Positions 32,654 through 42,756 of a stretch of 64,000 nucleotides of DNA are shown here, piece after piece. How positions within the stretch are numbered: position 1 is the stretch's first letter; each line of letters begins with the position of its first letter. The notes beneath the pieces are model-generated. The model saw only the letters and a program-made list of their open reading frames with translations, was not told the origin of the DNA and searched no databases. The position numbers were made by a program, and so were the translations under genes. Origin of the DNA: Arthonia radiata (Eukaryota > Ascomycota > Arthoniomycetes > Arthoniales > Arthoniaceae); assembly GCA_002989075.1 (NCBI GenBank), contig PSQN01000006.1, positions 1,935,018-1,999,017 of the forward strand, read 5' to 3'.

Positions 32654-33576
32654 GGGTTTTTGGTTGGGGACGGGGAGGTGCGATGTGGAGCGCGGTCGAG
32701 GTAGGGGAAGTGGATTTTTGGCCTGGCTGTCCTGTGCGGGCTATGTGGGTGATGCGAGCTGCTGTCTGTGCAAGGGAGCGCGTGCAAGTCGCTTGCACCT
32801 GTGAATTTGAGCCGCTCGATGAGACGGGCGTAGGACCGATATATATCCGATATCGCGCACGCCAAGAGGAAGATGGCTGCAAAGGTGAACCATCAGTACA
32901 AGTAATGCAGCTTGTTAGCCGTTGAGCGAATGTTGCTCAACGAGCAAGAACCACTCCGAAACCCGGATGCCAGCACAGCCCCTCCTGGAGTTTCCGTTCA
33001 AGCAAAACATCATGAAACAACGCCGGCGCGCTGGCTGCCCAACGTTTGCTCTGAGGCCACAAAATAGAATACGCGGATGCTCTTCGGCGTACCCAAGTAT
33101 CAGCACAATCATTTCTGAACAGCATTGTTATCAGAGTCCCTAAGGTCTTCATGCGCTTTCTTTTCATACGAGCCGGCGAGTGGGCTCTTGATTGGGCCAC
33201 CAAAAGCCACAGAAGCTAAAGCGCGGATGCTGTGAGCTTATCTGAAGATTCAAATGTCAGCATAATACTTTCTGCACAGCATTATCATCAAAATCCTTAG
33301 GGGCTTTATGCGCTTTCTTTTCGCGAACGCCGCCGAATGGGCTCTTAACAGGGACGCAGAATATTACAGAAGCTAAAGCGTGGACGCTCTAGACCTGTTC
33401 CTAGAAGCATCATGCTTGACCACAACGTCATCTGGCTGGACGAACATCCGACCAACTTACTAGTGCCAGCCATCCTGTAAATAGCAAGAACGCTTTCTTC
33501 TCCCGTCTCGCATGAGATCACACCCACGCCACTCCACTGTCTCACCTGCGAACGAATTTCGCTTGTCCAAGCTTTC
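32654..33576. other. Intergenic region with decayed tandem repeats
   Basis: 923 bp between GH12 and the convergent MFS gene. No gene is seen. Most of it is occupied by the repeat array listed at 32915-33390. Confidence 0.45.
32915..33390. repeat. Decayed tandem array, unit about 150-157 bp, two clear and one older copy
   Basis: The clearest copies start near 33061 and 33208. Each carries GCGGATGCT, (A/G)CAGCATTRTYATC, ATGCGCTTTCTTTTC, GAGTGGGCTCTTGA or GAATGGGCTCTTAA, and ACAGAAGCTAAAGCG at the junctions. A third start is seen at about 33366. An older copy before 33061 keeps CGGATGCCAGCACA and GCCGGCGCGCTGGCTG. There are no ORFs. Boundaries are approximate. Confidence 0.6.
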
Positions 33577-35354
33577 CTACGCCTCCCCTCCCGCCTCACC
33601 CTCCCTTCCCTTCTCCCTCTCAAACACCCACCCACCACACCACAATCCACACACTCCCGCCGCGACTCCAGCAACCACCCCGCAAACCCATCCCATCGTC
33701 CCCCAGCCGCTCTTATCCTTCACAAACCCGGTCAACAACGGGCCCCCGGTATTCCCAATACTAAACGCCATATTGAACAGAGCGAACGCCTGCGCGTAGC
33801 TCTTCCTCGGATCCCCATATCTCTCCGGATTGCTCAGAGACTTCGCACCAACGACGTACGCGATCTCCGCCATGAGCGTGTCGAGCGTCGCGGTAAAGGC
33901 TATGCCGCAGACTGTTAGCAGCGCGCACAGTAGGATCTTCTGGTGTAGGCTATCGTGGGTGATGAAGCGGAGGGACATCAGCGCTGGGCACAGAACGAGA
34001 AAGCCGAGGGTCGTGATCGAGCGGGGGCCGTAGCGGTCGGTGTACCAGCCCACTAGTGGACCGAGAAATGTGGGGATAGTGAGAGGCAGAAAGATTAGGC
34101 CGCCGCCGATGGAGTCCCAGTGGAAGAGTATCGCGGTTTCAAGGGGTAGGACGGCTTGCAGGCCGAGGAAGAGGGTGGACATTGCGAGGGTGCCGAAGAG
34201 GGCGGCGAGGAGGCGGCGGGAGGTGAGGAGGTGGAGGAATGCAGGACAGTTGTTAGGTCGGGTTGGTAGGTTCGAGGTGGTGTGATGATGCTGCGTTGTT
34301 CGGTTGGATGGCGGTGTGGTGGTTTGAGAGTAGGTGGTGCGTGCTGTCTGAAAGCTTGGAGTGGAACTGTGGGCGGACGATGGCCTTGGTGGAGTCTGAG
34401 TTGTCGGTGTGGAGACAAGCATGGTGAGGTTTGTTTGCGTTGAGGCGTTGGTGTATATCTTGAAGTGCACGGTAGATGCGTAGGAGTCCGACCCTGGGCC
34501 TATCTCCTCATCTTTAGATCTTAGATTCGCATCTTGCCGCAACGGAGCCCGCCACTTGTCAGCTGCGCTCGCCTCAATCGTGACGAAGCGCAGAAAGAAA
34601 TCGACGCCCAAGAGAGCAAGCTGGACGATGAAAACCTCATTGTAGCCGACCTTCGCCAGCACGATGCCTCCGAATAGGGGTGCAATGAGTGATCCGACCA
34701 TCATGGCGACGCTGATCCAGCCCAAGTACTTGCCAACGTCCGCGTGGCCGACGGCATCCGCAATCATAGCCAGACCTGTGATCCAGATCATGGCGACGGC
34801 GCAACCTTGCAGGACACGCGCGCTGATCTGCACTGCCATGGTTCGACCAAGTCAGATCATGAGGACGGCACCGGCAGAGACGAAGATGCAGAGGAGGAAG
34901 GGGATACGGCGTTCTGTGAAGCGGTCGGTCCACCAGCCCCATATTACTATCCTAGGTATACGTCAGTACATCAGGTTTCGAGCTTTATCATTCCTCGTTT
35001 TAGTGTTGGTAAGAGGGGACTGATGCACTTACGAGAGATGGTGATGGAAGCGACGCCATACAGCGACAGCAATACCGATACCCAGTATTGAATCTTACCT
35101 TCGTCAATGCCGACTTGCTGAACCAAAGTGAAAGGCATGACGGGAATGATGGCGGTGAAGAGAAAGGATTCCTATACGGAGGTTGATGTCAGCGTCAGTG
35201 CTTCCACATTGGCTATTGCTAATGGTATACGTTCTTGACTTACGACGAAGATGGCGTAAGAGACCACGAACGTGACGAAGGGCTTCGAGGACCGAAAGTC
35301 CAGCAAGACGGGTCTTTTACCGCCGTTGAGCGGGCGGATGGGGGAGCTATCCAT
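33577..35354 (-). CDS. VMAT-like MFS transporter (DHA1 type) with one in-frame TGA; possible pseudogene
   Basis: Exons 35354-35244, 35171-35033 and 34946-33577 join to 1620 nt, 539 residues if a single in-frame TGA at 34854-34852 is passed. The introns join AIFV to ESFLFTAIIPVMPF and ITIS to LIWGWWTDRF. The 12-helix pattern includes GWWTDRFTERRIPFLL (motif A), RVLQG and a second-half GPLVGWYTDRYGPRS. A long Thr/Pro/His-rich central loop separates the halves. The TGA lies between VSAGAVLMI and LGRTMAVQ, in helix 3, with coding-like sequence on both sides. Causes could be a recent nonsense mutation (for example from TGC or TGG), a base error or readthrough. A start at internal ATG 34839 would lack the first helices. 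Relatives resemble vesicular amine or multidrug exporters. Confidence 0.75.
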
Positions 35355-35412
35355 TGCTAGACTGTTGAAAATGCGAATATTTGAACACGAAAATCTTAGT
35401 GTGCGTTTTCAG

Positions 35413-35441
35413 ACGCGTTTTCAGACGCGTCTTTAACGCGT
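35413..35441. promoter_or_regulatory. Three phased ACGCGT (MluI cell-cycle box) sites
   Basis: ACGCGT occurs at 35413-35418, 35425-35430 and 35436-35441, spaced 12 and 11 bp, close to one DNA turn, and 59-87 bp before the MFS start codon. ACGCGT is the known binding site of MBF-type (Mbp1/Swi6, APSES) factors. Its use here is inferred. Confidence 0.55.
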
Positions 35442-35740
35442 GAATGGCAGATGTTGGGAAGGACAACCCGGATGTGGAACATAAGCATGTCATAATGATG
35501 AGGGAGGTGGAATTTGTAGCAGCTGGTTACATTTCTGTAGCACGCTTGTTTAAACGAAGCAAACCATGTATAGAGCTTTTGTGGCTCCTGGGGTAGCTGC
35601 GGGATGTGAGATGTTCATCATCGCCAGAAACTAGGGTGCATCTGACAATGAATTTGCAGATGGAAGGGTTAGGTGGGCAAGCTGACCAGGTAAATTTCGA
35701 AGAGGTGTGCCATATTATGGGTTCTAGGGGTCTGAAGTGA

Positions 35741-35794
35741 GGCAAAGCATGGGAGCATCCTCCAACAAGGTGTGGTAAAGCATAGGAGCATCCT
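35741..35794. repeat. 21-bp direct repeat, two copies
   Basis: Two copies of GG(C/T)AAAGCAT(G/A)GGAGCATCCT lie at 35741-35761 and 35774-35794, separated by 12 bp. They differ at two bases. Confidence 0.7.
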
Positions 35795-36048
35795 ACCGTA
35801 TGCAGCCTGTAGCCGATCTGGAGGCTTCGTAAAGCTATGAAGCGCTTCGACAATTCGTGGGAGGTAGACGCCCCAGCGTAGTCAAGACATTAAAGTGGGA
35901 CGTGAGGTGAATGTTTCAGGAATACAGCCAAGCGTCTGATCTTTGAGGCCAGTGTCGGTGCTTGTTTTTGCGGTCGATAGACTCGACTGACTTTACGTTC
36001 GTCGATATGTATTTATACAGATGGCGGCCAAATCGGGATTATGCTTCT

Positions 36049-39000
36049 CTACTCTGCTTCCTCTTCGTCTTCATCCTCTTCTTCATCCTCTCCCGCGGCA
36101 GCGTCTACATTAAAGGTCGGCGCTTGATCCACGCCTACGTAGCTGTCACACATTAGGAACAACGTGAGCTCCTGTTGACCCTCTCTCTGCACGATGAAGC
36201 TGAGCTTCGTTTGCACTCGTCTCTTGCTGAGCGTCAGTCGTTTCACACCGCACAGCTCCTTGGTTTTCTCATTGCCAACCACGAGCCACCAATTTTCTGT
36301 TTTCTGTGTGGGGAAGAATGGCGCATGCACCTTGAGATCCACTTCCTCGTCCTCCTCACCTGCATCTTCGTCACCTTCACGCTCAATTGTCACGCTTAGA
36401 ATGCTGTTCTCGCCTGCCACAATGCTGTCGGCATCCACCACCTCAAACGACATCTCTACAGAGGGATACTTCTCGTTCGTGAAGTTCGCCGCATCTGCTA
36501 GCTGCTTTGGCTCCAAAGCCAGGCGTCCGACTAGCTTGCTATAGTCTTTGTTCTCTTCAGGGTCCATCGCGTCCATAAAGCTGAACACATCTTTCACGCC
36601 AAAGTCAGCGCATGCCTTGACAGTGTCTTGCGTGAAATGCGGCATTTGTAGCAACGGCGAGTCTCGATCCCAGCATGCCTGAACGACCATTTGCGACATC
36701 TCCATCGGGGCCATGGCGTTCAAATGGCCTTGACTAGACAATATATCTGCAGCGGCAGACAGAAGTGGCGGCATCTTCTTCAGGATTTGTCGCTGATCCT
36801 CTAGAAGGTCAATAGGAAGGTGCAGGCGGCTGAAATGCGCTTGCAGTAAGATGTGTGTTTTGAAAGCTGGCGACTCGTACTTAGGACCTTCTTGCGGCTT
36901 CACAGGTAGGCGCTCGTACACCCGTCGCAGGATCTGGTCTTCGTGCCGGCGTATCGGGATAGCTTCAAACTCTGTGGCGCTTGTGACGATTTCGAGCAGC
37001 TGCTTCATCTTCGTGCGGGCGTTGAGCGAGAGAAGGAAGGTCTGCATGGTGACAAAGGAGATGTTGTAGTATGCGGCGATCATTGCTGGATTGGCAGGCT
37101 TTACGGAGTCTTCTTCTTCGTCAAGTTCGATAATGTCAGCCTCTGCAAGCTCTTTGAGAGTGTCCATTACGAGGTCTGAAAGATGGGCGGATAGACCCTC
37201 ATGCGACGTGTCAACTAGTCCATAGAATGAAGGATTAGCAAGAAGCCGTCGGTAGAAGTATGTATATGTCGTCCAGTCGACAGCATCTTGATTAGAGGCA
37301 ATCATTTTGGTAGAGATCTCTGACACAAAGGCGTCGTGGAGGTACGACGGCAAATGAGACTCGATAGGGAGTGCTTCGTTGAGGAATTTGCGGTAGTAGT
37401 CACGCTTCACGCCCGGCACCATGAGTAAGCCTTTCGACATGCGATCGATAGTGGGCCTCCCTGAACAACCAAACATTTGCAGGACTTCGGCAATCGGATA
37501 ATCGACATAACGATGCTCGTGGCCGTCAAAGTATTGTGTTCCCATGACAATCACGAAATGCGCCGTGAAGTTAATCTCCCAGCAACAATCACGAGAAGTG
37601 ATCATCACCTGAATTGCACCCTGCTGGAACAGGTAGCGCACCGCTTGCTTGTCGAACGCAGACAGCGCTTCGTGATAGTAGCCAATTCCATGTGTCAGCG
37701 ACTCAGCAAGAGCAGGCTCGTTAACGCGGTCGAGTACGCGCTGAATTTCGCCCACAGAGGTGTACAGGAAGCGATCCTCGGCGTCATCGGCGATACAGCA
37801 GCCCAGAAGATCCAACGCCGTTCGTCGGACTTGCTTTCGTCCTGACACGAAGATTAACGAGGGTTTGTCTGCCGAGTGCTGAACAATGCTTTGGTAAGCA
37901 GGTCTGGCCATGGCAAGCATCATGGACGGGAAGTGAGGTATAGAGAATGACTGAATGTGGAGCTCGATGGGGATGGGTCGCTTGTTGGGCGCAAAGTTGA
38001 AAATGTTGTGTTTGCTGGCACCGATCCATTCACCGACGTCGCGCGCGTTCGAAAGGGAGACGCTAAGACCGATAAGTCGTAGACCTGACTGATTGTGCAG
38101 CCCAATTGTATGCATCCTCGAGACGATTATTTCGTAGATGTGGCCGTCGTGACCTCCCAGCATGTGCAAGTCATCTGCGATGAATAAACCTACGGTCTGG
38201 ATCGCCTTTCTGCGCTGCCATGATCGCGATATGACATCCCACTGCACTGGCGTGGCGAGGATGAGATCGCCTTCTTGTAGTAGTCGCAGATCTGTCGTGG
38301 TTTCCCCTGTTAACCTGACAACATTCTTACCACCGCCGACGCCTGCGAATCTCTTGCTCCAATGATCGAATTTGTGGTTAACAAGCTCTTCGAACGGGGC
38401 AATATACACAGCGCGGCCAGCTTCTGACTTTGCCCAGTGTTGTAGAAGCGCAAATTCTGCACAAACAGTCTTGCCGCTGCCTACAGGCGCGCCTAGAAAG
38501 ACGCTGTCATCAGAAGAGTACAACGCGTTGAAAACCTGCGTTTGTATTTTGTTGAACTGGGACCAATCCTTGTAGAGTGCCTGATATTCGTTGCTCTTAA
38601 GAGCACCCACGTGAACAGGCTGAAGGTCTAGAAGCTGAGTGTGCGGTGGGAATTGTGCTGGCAAGCGAAGGGTGGCGAAAGACAAAGGTATCTTTGTCTC
38701 AGACTGCATCCACCTGTCGGAGAGCACTGTAATGAAGTAATTTGGCGGCATCGGCTCTGTTATGGGGACAGTCAGCTCCACGACATGCACATTCTCTTCA
38801 GACTGCGCATATTCCTTTCGTAGAAGGAACTGGTCATGAAAGAGTATTTCTTCCCCATCACAATCTTCAATGAGTATCCAGAAGGTCTCCGCCAGACCGT
38901 GAAGTTCCTGGTGCCACTGGAAGTTTGGTGTGATGCTCAGCTCAACACGTAACAGAGATCGCGTCACAGGCTGACATGACGCCTGCACTTCTAGTCGAGG

Positions 39001-42000
39001 GAAGTGTTCAACCGCATATACCACAGAGCGGCCAGACTTCGGCATACCCAGCAGCTCACCCATCCGAGGCGGATCAAGGTCGAAGTAGCTAGACCAGGGA
39101 ACGTCTACTCGCTCAGCCCGCTGAATGATGTCTTGGCTAATCGTTGGAGCACCAAACTCAGAACGTTGAGGAAATTGCCTGAGTGGTGACATTGCTGGCC
39201 ACATTCGCTTTTCGGCCGTCTTGCACAGCTCAAGAGACATTTTTGCAACTGACGCCCAGCCCTTCTTGAGAGAAATCTCAAAGATCGCGCGCAGCACTCT
39301 GCCCGCTGATTGCGTCACGTAGACGAGATCGGCCATCAACGCAAGGCCTTCCAATTTCAAACGGGAGATGTAAGCTTGCAGAAGAACATTGATCTTGGCT
39401 TGCGGCTCTTCGATGCCTTCTTTGACAGGTATTGGCACCCTCGCTAATAGCTTGGCCAGCTCAAGCTTCTCATCAGCACGAACAGGTATGTACTTGAACT
39501 CCTCACTAAGGGCGAAGATTCGGAACATCTCGATCGAGCCGATGCCAGGCTGAATGTGTTGGTTGTAGACGGACATGGAGTTGTGTGAGATGTAATAATG
39601 TGACGCAATCCTGCCAAACTCAGTAGGCGACAGTCTGCCAGTCTTCTTATCATAGCGCACAAGACCTGATCGCTCGAGCACTACCGCAGCGGAATGGATG
39701 AGATCGACACGCTTTTGCTCAAGGGTTTCGTCGTCCTCATAGTCAGCTCCCACGCTATAAAGACCAGGAGACCGTAGCATTCGGACGAAAAGGTAGGTGT
39801 AGCCTAGCCACTCAACACCCTCATCTCGTGTCCTGATGTTGCCTAGAACGACCTCTGCATTAAGGTTATCTGCCAATTTGCTGACAAATTGGCTCTCAAT
39901 GGGCAGCTGCTGGTTCATCAACGACATGTAGTACTGCATCTCGCTGTGAGTCGTGATGATAATACCCTCGCCAAAGGTGTCATATTGGGGGCGGCCGGCT
40001 CGTCCGAGCATTTGAAGCACATCTTGAGGACTAAGTTCAACCCAACTACCTTTCTCCGGCGAGTAAACCGTGGTACCCTTTATGATGACAGTGTGCGCAG
40101 GTAAGTTGACGCCCCAAGCGAGTGTAGCTGTGCAAACCAAGACTTGTATAGAGTTGTCGGTAAACAGGTCTTCCACGGCTGTACGGTCAGCTCGACTCAT
40201 TCCCGCGTGGTGGATGCCAAAGCCGAACGGCAAAATCTCCTTCAAATCAGCGCTGCCAGATTGCTCCGCTTCCTGAGCTAAGATTTCCCGACTTGCTGCA
40301 TCTGTGCGCAGTATTTGCCCAATTGTGTCCTCTTCTAAGGCACGGTCTTTGATATACTTCGCGGTCTTTGCTGTGTCTTTTCTTGAATGAACGAAAATGA
40401 GCATTTGATTTCGCTTTTGTCCGACTTGCTCGATCACTTTCTTGTAACAGACGTCGTTCATCGTTCGCAGCTGCTTGATCGGTTTCTTGTCGGTGACGCC
40501 AACGAATTCTTGCTGAAGTGGGCAAGGTCGGAATGACCCATCGAAATGGAAGATACCTTTTTCGGGGTCCACGCGTAGAAAGCTTGCCACGTCACGATAA
40601 TTTGGGAGAGTTGCGCTCAACCCGATGATCCTGACGGGATCTCCAGTCTGTTCGGTTCTGCGGATGGTTCTGCTCACAATGCTCTCGAGCACAGGTCCCC
40701 GGTCGTCATGCAGTAAGTGAATTTCATCAATACAGATCAGTCGTACTAGGTTTGTATAGCTGAGATCAGTGGCTTTCCGGGTAATGACATCCCATTTCTC
40801 GGGCGTGGTGACAATAATCTGTGTCTCTGCGATTTGCTGTTTGGTAAGCTGTCGATCGCCTGTCAGCTCAGCTACCTTGATGCCATAAGACGCAAGACGC
40901 TTGCCGAAGTTGCCAGTCTGCTCAGCAACTAAAGCCTTTAGTGGTGCAATGTAGATAATTTTGAAATCGTCAAGGCTGATTTCGCCAGTCTCAGGGTTGC
41001 GATGCTTTCCAATCTCGCGAAGCATGGTCAGCATAGCAACGTTAGTCTTGCCGGAACCCGTAGGTGCGCAAATCAATATGTTCCCGTCGTCCTCAAATGC
41101 CGAGGGGTAGCACCTCGTCTGTATTCGATTGAGCTCTTTCGAGCCGCCAAAGCCAGGCCGCGCCCATGCGGGCAATCCAGACGTTGGCATGTTCTTTTGT
41201 TCGGTAGGCGCGCGCTGAACTTTGGGTGCCGGCACATGGATTTCATCGAAGCCTTTGAACTTTTTCTGCGTTGAACCAGGCGGCAACTTGACATTGGGGT
41301 TTGTCATAAGGTGATTTCCCTGCTCGAACACAAGATTTTCAAGATTGATTGTGTTGCGCGGCTGCATGCCTCCCTTCAATCCAGAATCGGCATCGGCCAT
41401 TGCAACGTCTTTGGACCCCGCAGGCATATCCAGGTTCATGAGGTCGGCTTTGGTCGTCTTTCCACCTGCAGCTTCGCCTTGAGCATCTGCATATTCCCGC
41501 GATACAAGTTCGCGAAGCAGTTGCTGTTGTCCTGCACGGTACATCTCGGTCTCCACTGCCTTGCGAGCTTTCTCGTCCTCTGACGTCCTTCGCCACCGGG
41601 TGATCCATACGATTCGATCTCTGTTGTAGACAAGTTTCGAGACCAGCGCATGGTGCTCATAGTCGAATAGATTCATGAGATCGTTCTCCACGTTGCGCAA
41701 TGGCGCCAGATCTCCTTCCTCTGACTGTCGCTCCAGAGTGTCCATCGCGTCTTTAGTCTTCTCTTGCTGGGTATGAGCGTCTTCAAAGACTTGACCAATC
41801 TGACGTTGCAGCCAATACGCATCAATATCATGAGCTGGGACAACCCGCGCCTCATCTCGAGTCGATGCGTCATCACCCTTGTCACCTGCGTTGAAGACTA
41901 ACTCATCGTCTTCACCTCCAGCTTCCCTCACAGCGTCTTCGTCTGCGCCGCCAGCTGTAGCCGCTTCTTCAGCACCGTGTCGTTTCGAGAATTCGGTTGT

Positions 42001-42756
42001 TTCTTCGTCCGAGGACTCGCCCTCGTCGCGGACTTCGAAGGTTCTCGCAACGCCCTCTTCGTCCTCGTCATCATCTCCGTCGAAGTCCACAGCTACACCT
42101 TGGCGGTCGTCCAGCTCGTCCTCTGCAGCCCCATTCATGCCGTCAGCCTGTTGACCGCCATCCTCTTGATTGTTATAGTCGGTAATCTTCTTGCTAAGGT
42201 TCACTGCCTCATTGAACTCCTTCGAGGCCAGTTGTGCGCCTATGATATCCTCGATTTCCCTCTTTTTATCGAAATCCTTCATATCATCGTTCTTGAGCGT
42301 TTCCAAGACAGCATCAGTAGCACTGACGGTGATCGAGTTAGGTACGCCACCGAGCTTTCGCCCGATCGCTGTGAACAAAAGGTTGTAGGTGTCGCGTGTG
42401 GCTTGGGTTCGCGGTCGATATCGCAGATCCTCGACCTCCAGGTCGGCCATAGACAGATTGGGTTGCACCTGAGCGCCATCTCGCTTCCTCTTTCTGCTCT
42501 GTCGTTCGAGAACATCCGCGCCTTCTTGTATGTCGGCACGCTGAATGCCCGGGGCTTTGCTTTTCTTGGGGGCAGAAACCTCATCGCGACCAATGCGCGA
42601 GCCCATGTCGCGGATGCTGATTCGACCAGCGAGGGACTCTGGGTCGCCGGTATGGTCGTCCGATCTTCCTGAGGTGAATCTACGATCCGCCTGCAGGACC
42701 AAATTGGACATTGCCCCATATTTGTATTGGGAATACCGATTGCTTGAGTCCCCCAT
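36049..42756 (-). CDS. BRR2: Brr2, U5 snRNP Ski2-like helicase
   Basis: Single exon of 2235 residues, the usual Brr2 length. A long N-terminal region with PWI-like and acidic stretches (residues about 1-480) distinguishes it from Slh1. The first cassette has APTGSGKTNVAML near 565, CIDEIHLLHD near 675 and SATLPNY. A Sec63 module follows. The second cassette keeps APVGSGKTVCAEF near 1424 but has DDLH in place of DExH and SVSLSN in place of the SAT motif. A second Sec63 module and a very acidic C-terminus (EDEEEDEDEEEAE) end the protein. Known role: unwinding of U4/U6 to activate the spliceosome, with the second cassette acting as a regulatory partner. The intron-poor structure over 6.7 kb is notable beside the multi-exon neighbours. 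Confidence 0.97.
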   Translation of the reverse strand: MGDSSNRYSQYKYGAMSNLVLQADRRFTSGRSDDHTGDPESLAGRISIRDMGSRIGRDEVSAPKKSKAPGIQRADIQEGADVLERQSRKRKRDGAQVQPNLSMADLEVEDLRYRPRTQATRDTYNLLFTAIGRKLGGVPNSITVSATDAVLETLKNDDMKDFDKKREIEDIIGAQLASKEFNEAVNLSKKITDYNNQEDGGQQADGMNGAAEDELDDRQGVAVDFDGDDDEDEEGVARTFEVRDEGESSDEETTEFSKRHGAEEAATAGGADEDAVREAGGEDDELVFNAGDKGDDASTRDEARVVPAHDIDAYWLQRQIGQVFEDAHTQQEKTKDAMDTLERQSEEGDLAPLRNVENDLMNLFDYEHHALVSKLVYNRDRIVWITRWRRTSEDEKARKAVETEMYRAGQQQLLRELVSREYADAQGEAAGGKTTKADLMNLDMPAGSKDVAMADADSGLKGGMQPRNTINLENLVFEQGNHLMTNPNVKLPPGSTQKKFKGFDEIHVPAPKVQRAPTEQKNMPTSGLPAWARPGFGGSKELNRIQTRCYPSAFEDDGNILICAPTGSGKTNVAMLTMLREIGKHRNPETGEISLDDFKIIYIAPLKALVAEQTGNFGKRLASYGIKVAELTGDRQLTKQQIAETQIIVTTPEKWDVITRKATDLSYTNLVRLICIDEIHLLHDDRGPVLESIVSRTIRRTEQTGDPVRIIGLSATLPNYRDVASFLRVDPEKGIFHFDGSFRPCPLQQEFVGVTDKKPIKQLRTMNDVCYKKVIEQVGQKRNQMLIFVHSRKDTAKTAKYIKDRALEEDTIGQILRTDAASREILAQEAEQSGSADLKEILPFGFGIHHAGMSRADRTAVEDLFTDNSIQVLVCTATLAWGVNLPAHTVIIKGTTVYSPEKGSWVELSPQDVLQMLGRAGRPQYDTFGEGIIITTHSEMQYYMSLMNQQLPIESQFVSKLADNLNAEVVLGNIRTRDEGVEWLGYTYLFVRMLRSPGLYSVGADYEDDETLEQKRVDLIHSAAVVLERSGLVRYDKKTGRLSPTEFGRIASHYYISHNSMSVYNQHIQPGIGSIEMFRIFALSEEFKYIPVRADEKLELAKLLARVPIPVKEGIEEPQAKINVLLQAYISRLKLEGLALMADLVYVTQSAGRVLRAIFEISLKKGWASVAKMSLELCKTAEKRMWPAMSPLRQFPQRSEFGAPTISQDIIQRAERVDVPWSSYFDLDPPRMGELLGMPKSGRSVVYAVEHFPRLEVQASCQPVTRSLLRVELSITPNFQWHQELHGLAETFWILIEDCDGEEILFHDQFLLRKEYAQSEENVHVVELTVPITEPMPPNYFITVLSDRWMQSETKIPLSFATLRLPAQFPPHTQLLDLQPVHVGALKSNEYQALYKDWSQFNKIQTQVFNALYSSDDSVFLGAPVGSGKTVCAEFALLQHWAKSEAGRAVYIAPFEELVNHKFDHWSKRFAGVGGGKNVVRLTGETTTDLRLLQEGDLILATPVQWDVISRSWQRRKAIQTVGLFIADDLHMLGGHDGHIYEIIVSRMHTIGLHNQSGLRLIGLSVSLSNARDVGEWIGASKHNIFNFAPNKRPIPIELHIQSFSIPHFPSMMLAMARPAYQSIVQHSADKPSLIFVSGRKQVRRTALDLLGCCIADDAEDRFLYTSVGEIQRVLDRVNEPALAESLTHGIGYYHEALSAFDKQAVRYLFQQGAIQVMITSRDCCWEINFTAHFVIVMGTQYFDGHEHRYVDYPIAEVLQMFGCSGRPTIDRMSKGLLMVPGVKRDYYRKFLNEALPIESHLPSYLHDAFVSEISTKMIASNQDAVDWTTYTYFYRRLLANPSFYGLVDTSHEGLSAHLSDLVMDTLKELAEADIIELDEEEDSVKPANPAMIAAYYNISFVTMQTFLLSLNARTKMKQLLEIVTSATEFEAIPIRRHEDQILRRVYERLPVKPQEGPKYESPAFKTHILLQAHFSRLHLPIDLLEDQRQILKKMPPLLSAAADILSSQGHLNAMAPMEMSQMVVQACWDRDSPLLQMPHFTQDTVKACADFGVKDVFSFMDAMDPEENKDYSKLVGRLALEPKQLADAANFTNEKYPSVEMSFEVVDADSIVAGENSILSVTIEREGDEDAGEEDEEVDLKVHAPFFPTQKTENWWLVVGNEKTKELCGVKRLTLSKRRVQTKLSFIVQREGQQELTLFLMCDSYVGVDQAPTFNVDAAAGEDEEEDEDEEEAE

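Larger units (their letters stand above)
35355..36048. other. Intergenic region: MFS promoter and BRR2 3' side
   Basis: 694 bp with no gene. It contains a cluster of ACGCGT boxes and a 21-bp direct repeat, both listed separately. Confidence 0.45.

Noticed and set aside
34841-34879. 39-nt intron that would remove the in-frame TGA of the MFS gene
   Set aside because: Shorter than every other intron built here, with a weak donor, and it would delete conserved membrane-helix residues. It remains a test item in the finding.
41977-42672. 231-codon plus-strand ORF over the BRR2 N-terminal region
   Set aside because: Antisense shadow of the acidic, repetitive Brr2 start; no domain, and the sense frame is certain.
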